A stretch of 64,000 bases of DNA from Emydura subglobosa (GCA_007922225.1 ML680053.1:8540217-8604216); one strand, 5' to 3'. Shown: positions 21,389 through 32,112, counted from the stretch's first letter. Numbers and translations are program-made. The notes: a model not told the origin generated them from the letters alone.

Positions 21389-21815
21389 CATCATAATTGG
21401 GGTAGAAAGGGACCTCAGGAAGTCATCTAGTCCCACCCCCTGCTCAAAACAGGACCAACCCAAACTAAACCATCCCAGCCAGGATTTTGTCAAGCCACAC
21501 CTTAAAAACCTCTAAGGATGGAGATTCCACCACCTCCTAGGTAACCCATTCCAGTGCTTCACCACCCTCCCAGTGAAAAGTTTTTCCTAATATCCAACCT
21601 AGACCTCCCACACTGCAATTTGAGACCATTGGTCCTAGTTCTGTCATCTGCCACCACTAAGAAGAAGCCTAGTTCCATCCTCCCTGGGACCCCCTTTCAG
21701 GTAGTTAAATGCTGCTATCAAATCCCCCCTCATTCTTGTCTTATGCTGACTAAACAAGCCTAGTTCCCTCAGCCTCTCCTCATAAGTCATGTACTTCAGA
21801 TCTCTCTCCACACTA
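21389..21815 (-). mobile_element. CR1 LINE 3' UTR, antisense
   Basis: The copy covers the full antisense CR1 tail: 'gggacctcaggaagtcatct', 'taaaaacctctaaggatgga', 'aacccattccagtgcttcac', through 'cagcctctcctcataagtca'. It shows relatively low divergence from the copies at 35480 and 39367. Confidence 0.8.
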
Positions 21816-21819
21816 GGTC

Positions 21820-22060
21820 TACATTAGATTTATTCTACACTAGGTCTACATTACAGAAGTTAGCTACACTAGTGCAGAAAAAGATTTAGCTGGACTCCAA
21901 AGATCAAATAAGTCTTATGGAGTTCCTAATTCTTTCTTAGTATTAGCTATAGATAAAGTGGGTTAGGTGATATCTTTTATTGAACCAACTTCTGTTGGTG
22001 AGAGAGACAAGCTTCTGAGCTTACGCAGAACTCTTCTGATAGCTCTCAACACCCACAGTA
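21820..22060. repeat. Fragments of inverted-repeat elements
   Basis: 'cactaggtctacatta' occurs twice (about 21809-21853). The part 21955-22045 ('ggtgatatcttttattgaac', 'cttctgttggtgagagag') matches one arm of the fold-back at 41967-42105. Confidence 0.55.
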
Positions 22061-22653
22061 TGGAAATGTACTTTGCTGGAATAGCTTTGGTTCTTCGGGA
22101 CATATAGAAGTAGTGATATGGATTGTTTTAAAGGAATCTCTCCTTTTTAGCAAACTTGTCTGTGTTCCCTATGGAGGACAGGTGATAAAATAAGGTTACT
22201 AGCACACACAGCAGAAGTATCATGCTACACTGGAGAAGGCCTTTCACTTCAATTGACAGCAGATGATACCAGATGCAGTGACGGAAGCAAATGGATGATT
22301 TGGACAAATCCGACATCTTGCACAGCCATGGCCACGTTGAACCCTTAACAGCAGATCACTCTTTCCCAACTACTGAAAACAAAATGCCGACTCACTACCA
22401 TCTGTCATTTCTTCTGGGATTCCTAGCAACATGAGGTGCGCTGCTGAAAATTGGTACAATTTCTCCATAGACAACTTCAGTTTGGTGTTGCATGTGTGTA
22501 GTACTTTTAGTCAGTAGTTTTTATGCCAACAGGAAAATGACACTGGCTTAAACTAGAGCCAGGATGAACTTTACCTTATGTTAAAAGTCAACATATCTTC
22601 AGGCTATCCACTGTGAAACCAGTACATCTGAACTTGAGTGCAGTTAAATCTAT
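22061..22653. other. Unassigned
   Basis: No recognisable repeat or coding sequence. Confidence 0.35.
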
Positions 22654-22787
22654 ATTGCTGTAACAAGGTGCTGTGGCCTTCCTCGGAGCCTGGGTCCCTG
22701 GTTGCGAGCCCCCTACTAGACAGAACCAGGCCCTGCAGGCCAAGCCACCTGGAAGCAGAGGAGTGGAGCCAGGACCAGAGAGGGAAC

Positions 22788-22794
22788 TATAAAA
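22788..22794 (+). promoter_or_regulatory. TATA box in family G copy 2
   Basis: TATAAAA is preceded by a GC-rich stretch and lies about 130 bp from the left end of the element, the same offset as in copy 1. The ATG of the acidic frame is 55 bp downstream. Confidence 0.6.
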
Positions 22795-22842
22795 GGCCAG
22801 CCCAGCAGCTCAGTCAGGGGGAAGCTGCTGCCAGAGGCAGAT

Positions 22843-23298
22843 GTGTCTTCCCAGAGGTTGCGGTCTAGGCCTGACCCAGGCCTTGTGGCTGCTTGGGACA
22901 ACCGCCCCAATGACCGGAGCCTCCAGAACCTGCCCGGGCTGCTGGACCCTAGTGACTGGAGAGGGCCACCGAGCCCTAGTAGCTGGGAGAGGATACCCGA
23001 GACCGCTGAGTGGGAGAAACTCCCTGAGGCAGGCCCTGATCTGAAGGAGCTACCTGATATCAGAGACCCACAGGATCGGACTGAGCCTCGTATACCAGAG
23101 GAACACCTAGGACCCTGGGACCTGGAGGAGCTGCCCTCCGCGGATGACCCAGAGAAGTTACCGGACCTGCCACCGGTCGACAGTGAGGGACTCGCTGGAA
23201 GCCCATTCGCCGCCTACCCCAGCGACCCGGAGGGAGACGAGTGGAGACGGGTACCTGGGGACTGGGTGGGAGGAAGTAGCCCAGGGACAGACAACTAG
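22843..23298 (+). CDS. Acidic LEELPSAD-type frame, copy 2 (151 aa, uncertain coding status)
   Basis: The frame begins MSSQRLRSRPDPGL. It is rich in Pro, Glu, Asp and Trp and contains repeating short units (WEKLPEAG, LKELPDIRD, LEELPSADD, PEKLPDLPP). The block LEELPSAD...AAYPSDPEGDE aligns without gaps to the frame at 4497-4799, apart from a short length change. Copy 2 has roughly 40 more residues upstream of that block. No signal peptide or membrane segment is evident. I do not recognise the family. It sits just downstream of a TATA box inside a repeat, so it may be a peptide carried by the repeat or only a fortuitous GC-rich frame. Confidence 0.4.
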   Translation: MSSQRLRSRPDPGLVAAWDNRPNDRSLQNLPGLLDPSDWRGPPSPSSWERIPETAEWEKLPEAGPDLKELPDIRDPQDRTEPRIPEEHLGPWDLEELPSADDPEKLPDLPPVDSEGLAGSPFAAYPSDPEGDEWRRVPGDWVGGSSPGTDN

Positions 23299-23538
23299 AG
23301 AGAGGCTTGAGTCTGTGGCCAAACCAGTCAGCGTGTTGCAGCTAGATCCCCGTTGGATGCCCGCTGACTCAGTGGCAAAACACACTTTGCCACTGATAGG
23401 GCCCTGGGCTGGGACACAGTGGAGTCAAGTGGGCCTGCGTCCCCCTCCCCCCTTCCCTAACCACCCTGGGAGTGCTTGGCTTCCTCTGAATTTGCTGGCC
23501 AGAGGAGACCGAACTTTGCCAGCCCCTCCTGACTGTAA

Positions 23539-24110
23539 GGCCGGGGGCTACAGAGCACTGTACCTGCCCCACCTGCTTGAGGGCCGGGGGCTCTTGATTA
23601 TTTCACCAGCCCTGCCCGCTTGAGGGCCGGGACCTGTAGACTACTTTGCTCACCCTGCCGATTGGAAGGCCGGGGGCTACAGACAACTTTGCTTTCCTCG
23701 CCTGTGGGGAGGCCGGGGGTATAGTCTGCTTCACCTGCCCCGCCCTGCCTGAGAGCCAGGGGCACCAGACTGCTTGCTAGCCCCACTTATTGGGAGGCCA
23801 GGGGCTCTAGATTGTTACCTGCCCTGCCCGCTTGCGGGCCAGAGGGGCTACAGACTGCATATCAGTCCAGTCCGGTTTGAGGGCCGGGGGCGTTAAACTG
23901 TTTACCTTGCCTGCCCACTTGAGGGCCAAGGGCAACAGACTGCTTACAAACCCCGCTCTGTGTGAGGGCCAGGGGCTATAGACTACTTGCCCATCTTGCC
24001 TGTTGGAAGGCGGGGATCATGGACACTTTACCAGCCCTGCCCTACGTGAGGGCCAGGGGGCTACAGACTGCCAGGGAAGCCCGCCCCGCATGGGGGCCAG
24101 GGCTACAGAC
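23539..24110 (+). repeat. Minisatellite, about 14 units of 42-45 bp
   Basis: The anchor GGCCGGGGG (with variants) occurs at about 23539, 23582, 23624, 23669, 23711, 23753, 23796, 23838, 23883, 23925, 23967, 24009, 24052 and 24096, giving a period near 43 bp. Each unit reads roughly as CTGCCCGCTTGAGGGCC, a variable GGGGCTACAGACT, then CTTGC. The units have diverged, so the array is not young. Confidence 0.85.
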
Positions 24111-24225
24111 TCATAAGCAGGGAGATTATTCTCCTAGACAAAGTTGCTGTGGCCTTCCTCGGAGTCTGGGCCCGAGGAAAGGTCGTCACACTCCCAGCTG
24201 GACCGTGCCACCAGCCTACAATTGC

Positions 24226-25040
24226 CAAGAGACTAATTTAGGATCTTTTCTTGGGTATCTGTATGTTTTTTTACTAACAGCCCTCAGCAACTGCCGGAGA
24301 ATATTCAAAGCTATTGCAGGATGATCATCTTAAGGTGGATTTTAATGGTTAGTCTTGAAATTCTACTGTCAAACTGTTTCCATCTGTGGACTTGTAAGGC
24401 AGAGCAGCTTTTCAAGATGTTGAGGGGTGCAGTCATTACTAATGAACAAGGCTCTGGGAAATGCCACACATGCTGTACACAGCCTGTCTCCTTTCAAGAT
24501 CACAGCTTTCAAGATCAGCTAAGGCACCCAGGAAAGGGAGATCATCAAGATAACATAAATATTTTCTTTCCCTGTGTTACTAATAACATCTGAAGTGCCA
24601 ATACCAGGCCATCTGTGTTACAAGTACACATGAAAAGAAGTAACCAAGCAAGGTGTGACTTTTGCCCCCAGCTTCCTCCAGATCCATTAGTGTCCAGACT
24701 GCACATAGTCCCAAGGAAAAGTGTACTCCAGAATGGTGCCTGGCTGAAGAGTGAATGATCCACACATTTTAGTATATAATCCTCTTGACCTCCCATCCAT
24801 CTATATATCCATAGTTTTTCTAAAACACCTATCCCTATCTAAGAACCTTGCAACAATTAAAGATGGCACTAACTATATACTAAGTGGAAACTGTCTCTCA
24901 CTCTTCCAGTGCCCATAATTGAATGGGGTTTATTTGTGTGTTTGTCCTTTCTGCTCCTCACCTCACCCCCCGACTTTCAACCTCCCCAACCTTAGATGAG
25001 CACTTGAAAGATGCCATTACTGGCGGGAAGGTCTTGTCAA
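24226..25040. other. Unassigned
   Basis: No repeat family or protein is recognised. The frames at 24321-24593 and 24545-24796 overlap on opposite strands without support. Confidence 0.35.
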
Positions 25041-25049
25041 AGCTCTTGT

Positions 25050-25830
25050 AGTTAGGACCTTTGACAAGGTCCTATGCAAGGAACAAAGAAAGTCAGCCAT
25101 ACGTACACAATGGGGGAAGCAGTGACTCTAAAAAAAATTTGGGAGTCATGGTAGACAATCAGCTGAACTTGAGCTCCTAATGTGACTCTGTGACCAAAAG
25201 AGCTAATATAATCATGGTATGCATAAACAGGAGAATCTCTAGTAGGCATAGACAGGTTATTTTACCTCTACATATGACACTGGTGCAACCACTGCTGGAA
25301 TATTGTGTCCACTTCTGGTCCCACAATTCAAGAAGGATGTTGATAAATTGGAGAGGATTCAGAGAAGAGCTATGAGAATGATTACAGGATTAGAACACGT
25401 GCCTTAAAGTGATATACTCAAATAGCTCAATCTATTTAGCTTAACAAAGAGAAGGTTATGGGGTAACTTGATTACAGCTATAAGTATCTACAAGGAAAAC
25501 AAAGATGTAAGAATGGGTTCTTCAGTCTAGCAGAGAAGGGTATAGCATGATCAAATGGCTGGAAGCTGAAGCTAACCTAATTCAGACTGGAAATAAGGCA
25601 TAACTTTTTGGCAGTGAGGGTAATTAACCATTGGAACAATTTCTCAAGGGTCGTGGTGGATTCTCTGTCAATGGTAGTTTTTAACTCAGATTGACTGTTT
25701 TTCTAAAAGAGGTGTTCTAGGAATTATTTTGGGAAAGTTCCATGGCTTGGGTTATAGAGAGGGCAGACTAGATAATCACAGTGGTCCCTGCTGGCCTTAG
25801 AATCTATAGAACCTTTGACTGTCATGATCC
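25050..25830 (+). mobile_element. CR1 LINE, sense, 3' third
   Basis: The copy begins in the post-palm region ('tttgggagtcatggtagaca', the GVMVDNQLN block), passes VQPLLEYCVHFWSHNSRRM (frame 25190-25375) and ends with 'agataatcacagtggtccct' and 'ggccttagaatctataga', the sense CR1 end. Many stops and shifts are present. Confidence 0.75.
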
Positions 25831-25839
25831 TGGTCAGAA

Positions 25840-26610
25840 TTATTTGCATGGATGGCTGTGCAGCAGTTGAATGAGTTTCCCAGGGTTGGTATGAACATGA
25901 AGTGTTCATAGTGCTCATTTGTGCTCATTTGGAGGTGAAAGCTGACGCAGGACAGAATTTGGCCCTAGACTGATAACACTGAAGGAATACTCAAATTTGA
26001 ATTTCTTTTGTTCATTTTTTTTTCCCCACTATGCTTGAACAATGGAAACCTCTCCCCCTACCAGTGGAAACTTACATCTGGACATCCTGCGCCCACACTG
26101 CCCCACTAAAGTCAGTGGACTCACTGCAAACTCAGAGGCCCACCTGCACAGATCTAGTTGCGAGTTCAGGACCACAGTCCATTTATGGTCAATTTTACTT
26201 CTTGGTTTTTATGCACTAGACTGTGTTTAATGCTGTTTGGACTCCCGACTCTGCATGGTAATATTTAAATTAAAATAATATTTTAATTGGAAGTTAAACA
26301 AATGTTGGAAATATTTCTATCAATATTAGCTTTTGCATTTTTTTTTTTGTTTTTTACAAAACCTGATTCTGGAACACAGACACCTTGGCAGTGTCGCATT
26401 AATAGCTCACTGAAGTACAGCACTTAGAGCAGTAATTATATTAAAAAATAAGCAGTTCTTAAGTAAAAAGCTGTCATTTTCTTTAAGTAAGTAGGTAGTA
26501 ACCCTTCAATGTGTTCATGTATGAATAATTTCACCAAAATTACTCAAGATAGTTAAGTCCAAAACTGACAAAGGGATCTCACAAAACTGGATGACAGGGC
26601 AACAAAATGG
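25840..26610. other. Unassigned
   Basis: This is AT-rich DNA with a long T run at about 26337-26350. No feature can be supported. Confidence 0.35.
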
Positions 26611-27012
26611 CAGATGAAATTCAGTGTTGATAAGTAATCAAGTTATTAGGACCCTCCTCAGTCTTCTTTTCTCAAGACTAAACATGTCCAGTTTGCTCAT
26701 GTTTTTTAAGTTTTTTATCATTTTTGCTCTCCTCTGGACTTTCCAAATTCTCCACAACTTTTTTAAAATATGGTGTTCAGAACTGGACGCAGGCCTCACT
26801 CCTGCTGAGTAGAGAGGATCTGTTATCTCAGGTGTCTTACCTATGACATTCCTGTTAATACACCCTAGAATGAAATTAGCCTTTTTAGAACCCTCATTAC
26901 TTTGTTGATTCATATTCAGTTTGTGATCCACTATAACCCCTAGGTTCTTTTCAGCGTATTACTGCCTAGCCCAGTTATCCCCCATTTTGTAGTTGTGCAT
27001 TTGATTTTTCTT

Positions 27013-27315
27013 TCAGAAGTATAGTACTTTACATTTGTCTTCACTGAATATTGTCTTGTTGATTTTAGACTTATTCTCCAATTTGTCAAGGTCATTTTGA
27101 ATTCTAATCCTGACCTTCAAAGTGCTTGCAATCCCTCCCAGCTTGGTTTCATTCACAAATTTTATAAGTGTACTCTCCACTTCACTATCCATGTCATCAA
27201 TGAGAATATTGACTAGTACTGGACCCAGGACTGACTGTTGTGGGACCCCACTATATGTGCCCTCCCAGTTGGATAGCAATCCATTGCCAACTACTCTTTG
27301 ATTACAGTTTTTCAA
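27013..27315 (-). pseudogene. CR1 reverse transcriptase palm remnant, catalytic site lost
   Basis: The frame has GVPQQSVLGPVLVNILIDD and KFVNETKLGG. The FADD/FVDD box is FVNE here (codons at 27159-27148), so both catalytic aspartates are gone. GVPQGSVLG has become GVPQQSVLG. This part of the CR1 copy is clearly dead. Confidence 0.8.
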
Positions 27316-27354
27316 CCAATTATTGCCCCCACCTTATAATAATTTCATCTAGAC

Positions 27355-27893
27355 CTGCAGTTCTCAATTGGGGGTTCGCGAACATGTTTCAGCAAATCTG
27401 ACAAGCTCCAGAACCCCATGAGGGCTGAAGCCCCGGAGCCCCGCCACCCAGTGCTGAAGTCCCCCTACCCTGGAGCCCTTCCACCCCCAGGGGGCTGATG
27501 CCCCTCCGCCCTGGAGCCCAGTCGCCTAGGGCTGAAGCCTGGACCTCCGCTGCCCCACCACCTGGGGCTAAAGCTGAAGAACACTGAAGACACAGAAAAC
27601 AACTGTTTTTCTGCATATTTCTGCTTATGCAACCGAGCTTCATGGGGCCCTGGGTAACTGCCCTTCTTCCTACCAGCCCTGGCTTTTACATTCAGAAAAA
27701 CAGTTGTTGTGACACAGATGGGCCTTGGAGCTTTTATAGCTTGTTGGTGGGGGGAGGACTCAGAAAGAATCATAGGAGATTAGGGATGGAAGAGACCTCA
27801 GGAGGTCATCTAGTCCAACCCTCTGCTCAAAGCAGGACTAACCTCAGCTAAATCATCCCAGCCAGGGCTGATGAGAAATGTTGAGAACTCCTG
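27355..27893. mobile_element. hAT-type non-autonomous element, 539 bp, containing a CR1 tail
   Basis: The ends CTGCAGTTCTCAA and TTGAGAACTCCTG are inverted. The flanks ATCTAGAC (27347-27354) and ATCTATAC (27894-27901) form an 8 bp duplication with one mismatch. The interior has degenerate GGGGCTGAAGCCC-like units about 30-40 bp apart (27424-27575) and an exact 16 bp inverted pair at 27598-27613 and 27693-27708. A CR1 3' end (27769-27873) sits within it. Confidence 0.8.
27769..27873 (-). mobile_element. CR1 3' end nested in the hAT element
   Basis: 'aatcataggagattaggga' and 'gagacctcaggaggtcatct' are the antisense CR1 terminus. It lies inside the hAT element, which lies inside another CR1, giving three layers. 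Confidence 0.75.
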
Positions 27894-28449
27894 ATCTATA
27901 CCACATTTCCCTAGCTTGCTTATAAGAATGTCATGTGACACTGTGTCAAAAGCCTTACTAAAAATCAAGATATATCGTGTCTACGTGTCTTCTCTTCTAT
28001 CCACTAGGCCAGTAACCCTGCCGGAGAAGGAAATTAGGTTGTTCTGGCATGATTTGTTATTGATAGATCCATGCTGGCTATTCCTTATAACCCTATTATC
28101 TTCTAGGTGCTTATAAATCGATTGTTTAATAATTTGTTCTAGTATCTTTCAAAGTTAGGCTGACTGGTCTATAATTTCTTGGGTCCTCTTTCTTCCTCAT
28201 TTCAAAGGTAGGGACTATGTTTACCCTTCTCCAGTCTTCTGGGCCTCATCCATCCTCTAGGAGTTCTCAAAGATAATTGTTAACAGTTCTAAGATAGCTT
28301 CAGCTGGTTCCTTAAGTATCCTAGGATGAATTTCATCATGCCCTAATGACATGAATACATCAAACATATCTAAATATTCTTTAACCTGTAGTATCCAGGG
28401 AAACAAAAGAAGCCCAGACAAGATACTGACATTCTAACTGCCTGATAAC

Positions 28450-28885
28450 CTCAGAGGTAACCCAAAGATGCCAGTACAATTGCTTGTGAGTCCTCGAAGT
28501 AGCCAGATGCCACCTCCGGAAGAAAATCTTGTGTATTTTGGTATTTGCCTATAAAGCTTTCATTCAGAAAGACAGAGTATGTTTTCACTGCTGCAGCAGC
28601 AGGCAATGCAGTGGCATTGATTGAGCCGGTCAGTGTAAACCCGCTCAGTCGATTGGAGAGCACTCTCCGGTTGACTGAATTAATCCACCTCCCTGAAAGG
28701 AGTAAGGCTGTGTTGACGGGAGGGCATCTGAAGATGCAGTGCTACATGAATGTAAGTATGTTGACGGGATATGCGCAAACTACGTTATATAGCTTGCGTA
28801 TCTCCCATCAACCGCCAGTCCCAGTGTAGACCAGCCCAAAGGGCGCAGTGAGCAAAGGTGGAACAAAAACCTAGCACAATGTTTT
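28450..28885. repeat. Possible inverted-repeat element fragment
   Basis: 'tatgttttcactgctgcag' and the end 'cagtgtagaccagccc' recall the CAGTGTAGAC-type ends of the elements at 17812 and 31815. The arms do not pair cleanly, so only a fragment is claimed. Confidence 0.35.
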
Positions 28886-28985
28886 GGTTTTTTCTGTACA
28901 CAAATGAGGCATAGAGATACTAAGTGACTTGGTGAAGGTCACACAGGAAGCATGTAGCAGTCTTGCCCCCTCAGAACTCTTCCAG
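28885..28985 (+). repeat. MIR/L2-like fragment
   Basis: 'acaaatgaggcatagagata' and 'agtgacttggtgaaggtcac' match a widespread ancient SINE/LINE segment (consensus like 'aagtgacttgcccaaggtca'). Confidence 0.55.
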
Positions 28986-29214
28986 AGAATCACTTTGGGA
29001 TAGACTGTGATTTGGAATATACATCCAAGAAGGACATTACAAATGTACACATTAATAAGTTTCCCAGAGCAAAGGAATAGAGAAGATTAGGGAGTGGACA
29101 GAACCTTGGGTTGAAAAGGATATGTTTTGAAATTAGAGATATCAGCAAAAAAATCCACAGAAAATTCATTAAATTAAACCATTGCAAATTAATAATAGTA
29201 TAAATTGTGGATTC

Positions 29215-29385
29215 TCTATAGCTTGACGTCTTTAAACCATGATTTGAGGACTTCCGTAACTCAGCCAGATATTATAGGTCTGTTACAGTAGTGGGTGGGT
29301 GAGGTTCTGTGTCCTGCAACATGCAGGAGGTCAGACTAGATGATCACAATAGTCCCTCCTAGTCTTAAATTCTCTGAGTCTAATA
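29215..29385 (+). mobile_element. CR1 LINE 3' end, sense
   Basis: 'caggaggtcagactagatga' and 'tcacaatagtccctcctag' followed by 'cttaaattctctgagtc' form the sense CR1 terminus. It is short and 5' truncated. Confidence 0.7.
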
Positions 29386-29807
29386 ACAGACTGAAAACGT
29401 ATTTGAATTATCTCAAGATAGTTTTTTAAAATCAGCCCTAACAGCCCCCTAGATAGATAGAACTCAGTTTTCCCCCCGCTGAGTTCAAGTGCTATAGCAA
29501 CAAAATTGTCCATTCTCACTTTATTTCCCTGTTTGCACTGTAAATAGCCCAGCATGCTTTTCGGAACTGTAAAAATAATTATATTAATCAATAACAACAT
29601 CCTTCCACGGTACTATTGCTGTACCAGGATTGGGTAGCCATTATTTGTTTTAAAATGCTAATTAATTTTCAAAGGAAGCTTTCCAACATGTGCTCATCTC
29701 ATAATTGAATCCATGGTATAAATTACCACTAAATAAATAAAAATACCTTTATTTGCATTACTGCTTTTCACTGGTACCAGGGTCTGGGGGAATGTGAAAT
29801 TGGGAAG

Positions 29808-30035
29808 CAAGTGTATTTAGTGGTCAGAGCAGGGGATCAGGAGTCAGTAAACCTGGGTTACTTTCTCAGCTGTGCCACTGACTTGCTGTGTGTCTTTGAG
29901 CAAGTCATTCCATCTCTCTGTGTCTTGCTTTCCTCATCTGTAAAATGGGTATATCGTAATACTGACCTGCAGTGCCTCACTGGGGTATTTATTAAGAGGT
30001 GTCTCTAAGGCATCTGATCATTTGATGAAAGGTGC
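29808..30035 (+). repeat. MIR SINE
   Basis: The MIR structure is clear: 'gtggtcagagcaggggatca', then 'tgtgccactgacttgctgtg', 'gtctttgagcaagtcattcc', 'ttcctcatctgtaaaatggg', then the tail. This is the most complete MIR in the window. Confidence 0.85.
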
Positions 30036-30039
30036 AAAA

Positions 30040-30950
30040 ATACTGTTATGGAGCACAGTGCAGTCAAAATTGCATAATGTTTTAGATGCTTATTAGAAAT
30101 CAAAATTAAAAGCTAAAATAAATTTGTCATCAAAGTGCTAACTGGCTTTGCACAGTACAGTATATCTCTAGTCATTTTCATCGTATTCTGTGTGCAACAG
30201 AGAGATTGGGAACGTAAGAGAAATGTATTGTAGACACCAAGCTCTAAAGTAATCTGAAACTAGACATCAGAGTTCATCTAATTTGTTAAGAAAACTATTT
30301 GTTACCTGTTGGTGTGAACATCATGTTTACTGCTTATATTGCCTGAGGCAAAACACACAGATACAAAGTTAATTTTCTTTCCTAAATAATGCATTGCAAA
30401 ATATGCACCACACAGTACTTTCAGCCCAGGACTGAGTGTTTAGGTTACTAATGCCATCTACTGGGTGGTACTTACTTTGTAAAGCCTTAGTGTTTCAGTG
30501 TTTCATATGCAAATTGTTTCCCCACAACTAGGCTAAATGCCCTGGGGTATAGGACTCTGAATTCCATCAGATAATGGTGTTCAGTATGCCAGATCTTTTT
30601 TCCCTTCAGGACTAATACAGGCAAAGGAACTGGAATAAAATAATTACACCATAAAAGAAGCAAAAGAAAAAGAATGCTCTGGAGGTTAAATATATAGGGC
30701 CATTATGTTAAAAAAAAAGAGTGGCTCAGTAAATCATGATTTATAAAGCATTAAACGGAATCTTCATTTGGGTTTTCTATTAAGATACCCACAGTGTTCA
30801 ATGTAGGCTCAGATTCAGCGACATATTTAAGCATACAAGGTTATTTTTAAGGATGTGAGCAGTTCCATCGGCTTCAGCGGGACTCCTCACGTGCAGAAAG
30901 TAAAACATGAAACCACTTCAGGCACTGTGATGAAGCTTTACATAATAGGG
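30040..30950. other. Unassigned
   Basis: No feature can be supported. The composition is AT-rich. Confidence 0.35.
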
Positions 30951-30954
30951 AAGA

Positions 30955-31085
30955 ACAGTTTCTTCCACTGCTGGAATCACTAGCTGAAATTCAATGGCCT
31001 GTATGATGCAGGGAGGTCAGATTAGATAATGATAGTGGTCCCTTCTGGCCTTAAAATCAACGCATGGCTTTGAAAATTGAGCACA
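30955..31085 (+). mobile_element. CR1 LINE 3' end, sense
   Basis: 'gcagggaggtcagattagat' and 'gatagtggtcccttctggcc' followed by 'ttaaaatcaa' form the sense CR1 end. Confidence 0.75.
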
Positions 31086-31339
31086 GTTTGCATGCCATAC
31101 TTTGTATAAAATAGGGACTTGAATTTGGGAAATGCTGAGCACCTTCAATAACAATGGAATTGAGCGCTCTCAGTGCTTTGCAGGCAACTCTCAGCATTAC
31201 ATAAAGTCAGACCCTAACGCTCCGCTGGATGCCACTCGAGGACTTGAATCAAATCATTGTAGACAATCAAGGCCCAATACTGAGCAAGTCACTTCCTTAG
31301 AAGCTTAAAGGAAATGGCAGATGGTATCACTAGTTCAGT

Positions 31340-31812
31340 AACAGATATTTTGAGTAATTTTTTGAAGAGAGACAAACATAACCCAGTCATTATAAGAACA
31401 GACCAGATGCTGAAAAGCCAATTGACTAGAACATCCAATTTGAGATACAGGAGAAATCCTGATATCATAAAACACTGAGGAAAAATATGCGCTGATCAGA
31501 GCTACTCAGCCTGGTTTCATAAAGGGTAAACTTCTTCTGACAAGCCCTGCTGGACTGTTCAAGGAGATAATGGAGAATAAACAAGGGCAATGTGGTGGAA
31601 GTAATCTAATTTGATTAGAAAGGCATTTGACACAGTAGTGCACCGTAGCTAATAAGGCTAGAAAATACAGCATGGAAGGTGATTGTCCTTGGGTGACTAA
31701 GAAATGGCTGGGAAACCGTGGGTTTATTTCAGTAACACACGGCCGTGGACCAGGAAGGAAGAGAGTGGCAAATGAAGTACTACAGGAGTCAGTACTGGGG
31801 CTATGTCACTAT
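31340..31812 (+). mobile_element. CR1 LINE RT fragment, sense
   Basis: Sense translation in shifting frames gives QPGFIKGKLLLTS (QHGFxKGxSCLTN block), then 'aaaggcatttgacacagta' (KAFDTV), and near 31780 VLQESVLG (GVPQGSVLG). The inverted-repeat element at 31815 directly follows and cuts the copy. Confidence 0.7.
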
Positions 31813-31814
31813 GG

Positions 31815-32112
31815 GTATGTCTACATTACAAAGAAAAAACCCCAGCACCGAGTCTCAGAGCCCTGGGTCAATCGACTCAGAATCTTGGGGCTCAGGTTGC
31901 AGGACTAAAAATAATGTGGACATTCCAGCTCAGGCTGGAGCCCAGGCTGCAAGACCCTCCCCCTCACGGGGTTTCAGAGCCTTGCCTGAAGCCCAAGCAG
32001 GAATGTCTACACTGCTATTTTAGCCCCACAGCCTAAGCCTCAAGAGCCTGAATCAACAGACCCAGACTCTGAGACTCAGCACCATGGGTTTTTCTTTGCA
32101 GTGTAGACATAC
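31815..32112. mobile_element. Inverted-repeat element, 298 bp
   Basis: The left end, GTATGTCTACATTACAAAG, and the inverse of the right end, GTATGTCTACACTGCAAAG, pair over about 27 bp with three or four mismatches or gaps. The interior has inverted GC-rich blocks ('gagtctcagagccctgggtc' and 'agactctgagactcagcac'). It is a relative of 17812-18089. The superfamily is not certain, because no target duplication is clear. Confidence 0.75.

Larger units (their letters stand above)
22659..24220 (+). mobile_element. GC-rich solo-LTR-like element, copy 2 (family G)
   Basis: The element begins TGTAACAAGG and ends CAGCCTACA. Perfect 5 bp flanks ATTGC lie at 22654-22658 and 24221-24225. It has a TATA box (22788-22794), an acidic frame (22843-23298) and a minisatellite (23539-24110). 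The motif 'GCTGTGGCCTTCCTCGGAG' lies near both ends (about 22671 and 24146). The layout matches copy 1 at 4214-5562. No gag, pol or primer-binding-site region lies beside it, which fits a solo LTR of an LTR retrotransposon. A complete small non-autonomous element is the alternative. Confidence 0.65.
26620..28420 (-). mobile_element. CR1 LINE, antisense, interrupted by an hAT element
   Basis: Minus frames at 26931-26638 (VQRRAKMIKNLKNMSKLDMF) and 27315-27013 (SVLGPVLVNILIDDMDSEVE) are CR1 ORF2 remnants. Positions 27902-28420 continue into the upstream RT. The 27355-27893 block is an insertion, because the paralogue at 60038-60060 reads straight across the same site. Confidence 0.8.

Noticed and set aside
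23539..24110. CRISPR array
   Set aside because: The units are contiguous diverged tandem repeats of about 43 bp without unique spacers, in a eukaryotic repeat context.
22659..24220. CpG-island promoter of a host gene
   Set aside because: GC richness and the TATA box belong to a flanked repeat with a paralogue at 4.2 kb. No host exon follows.
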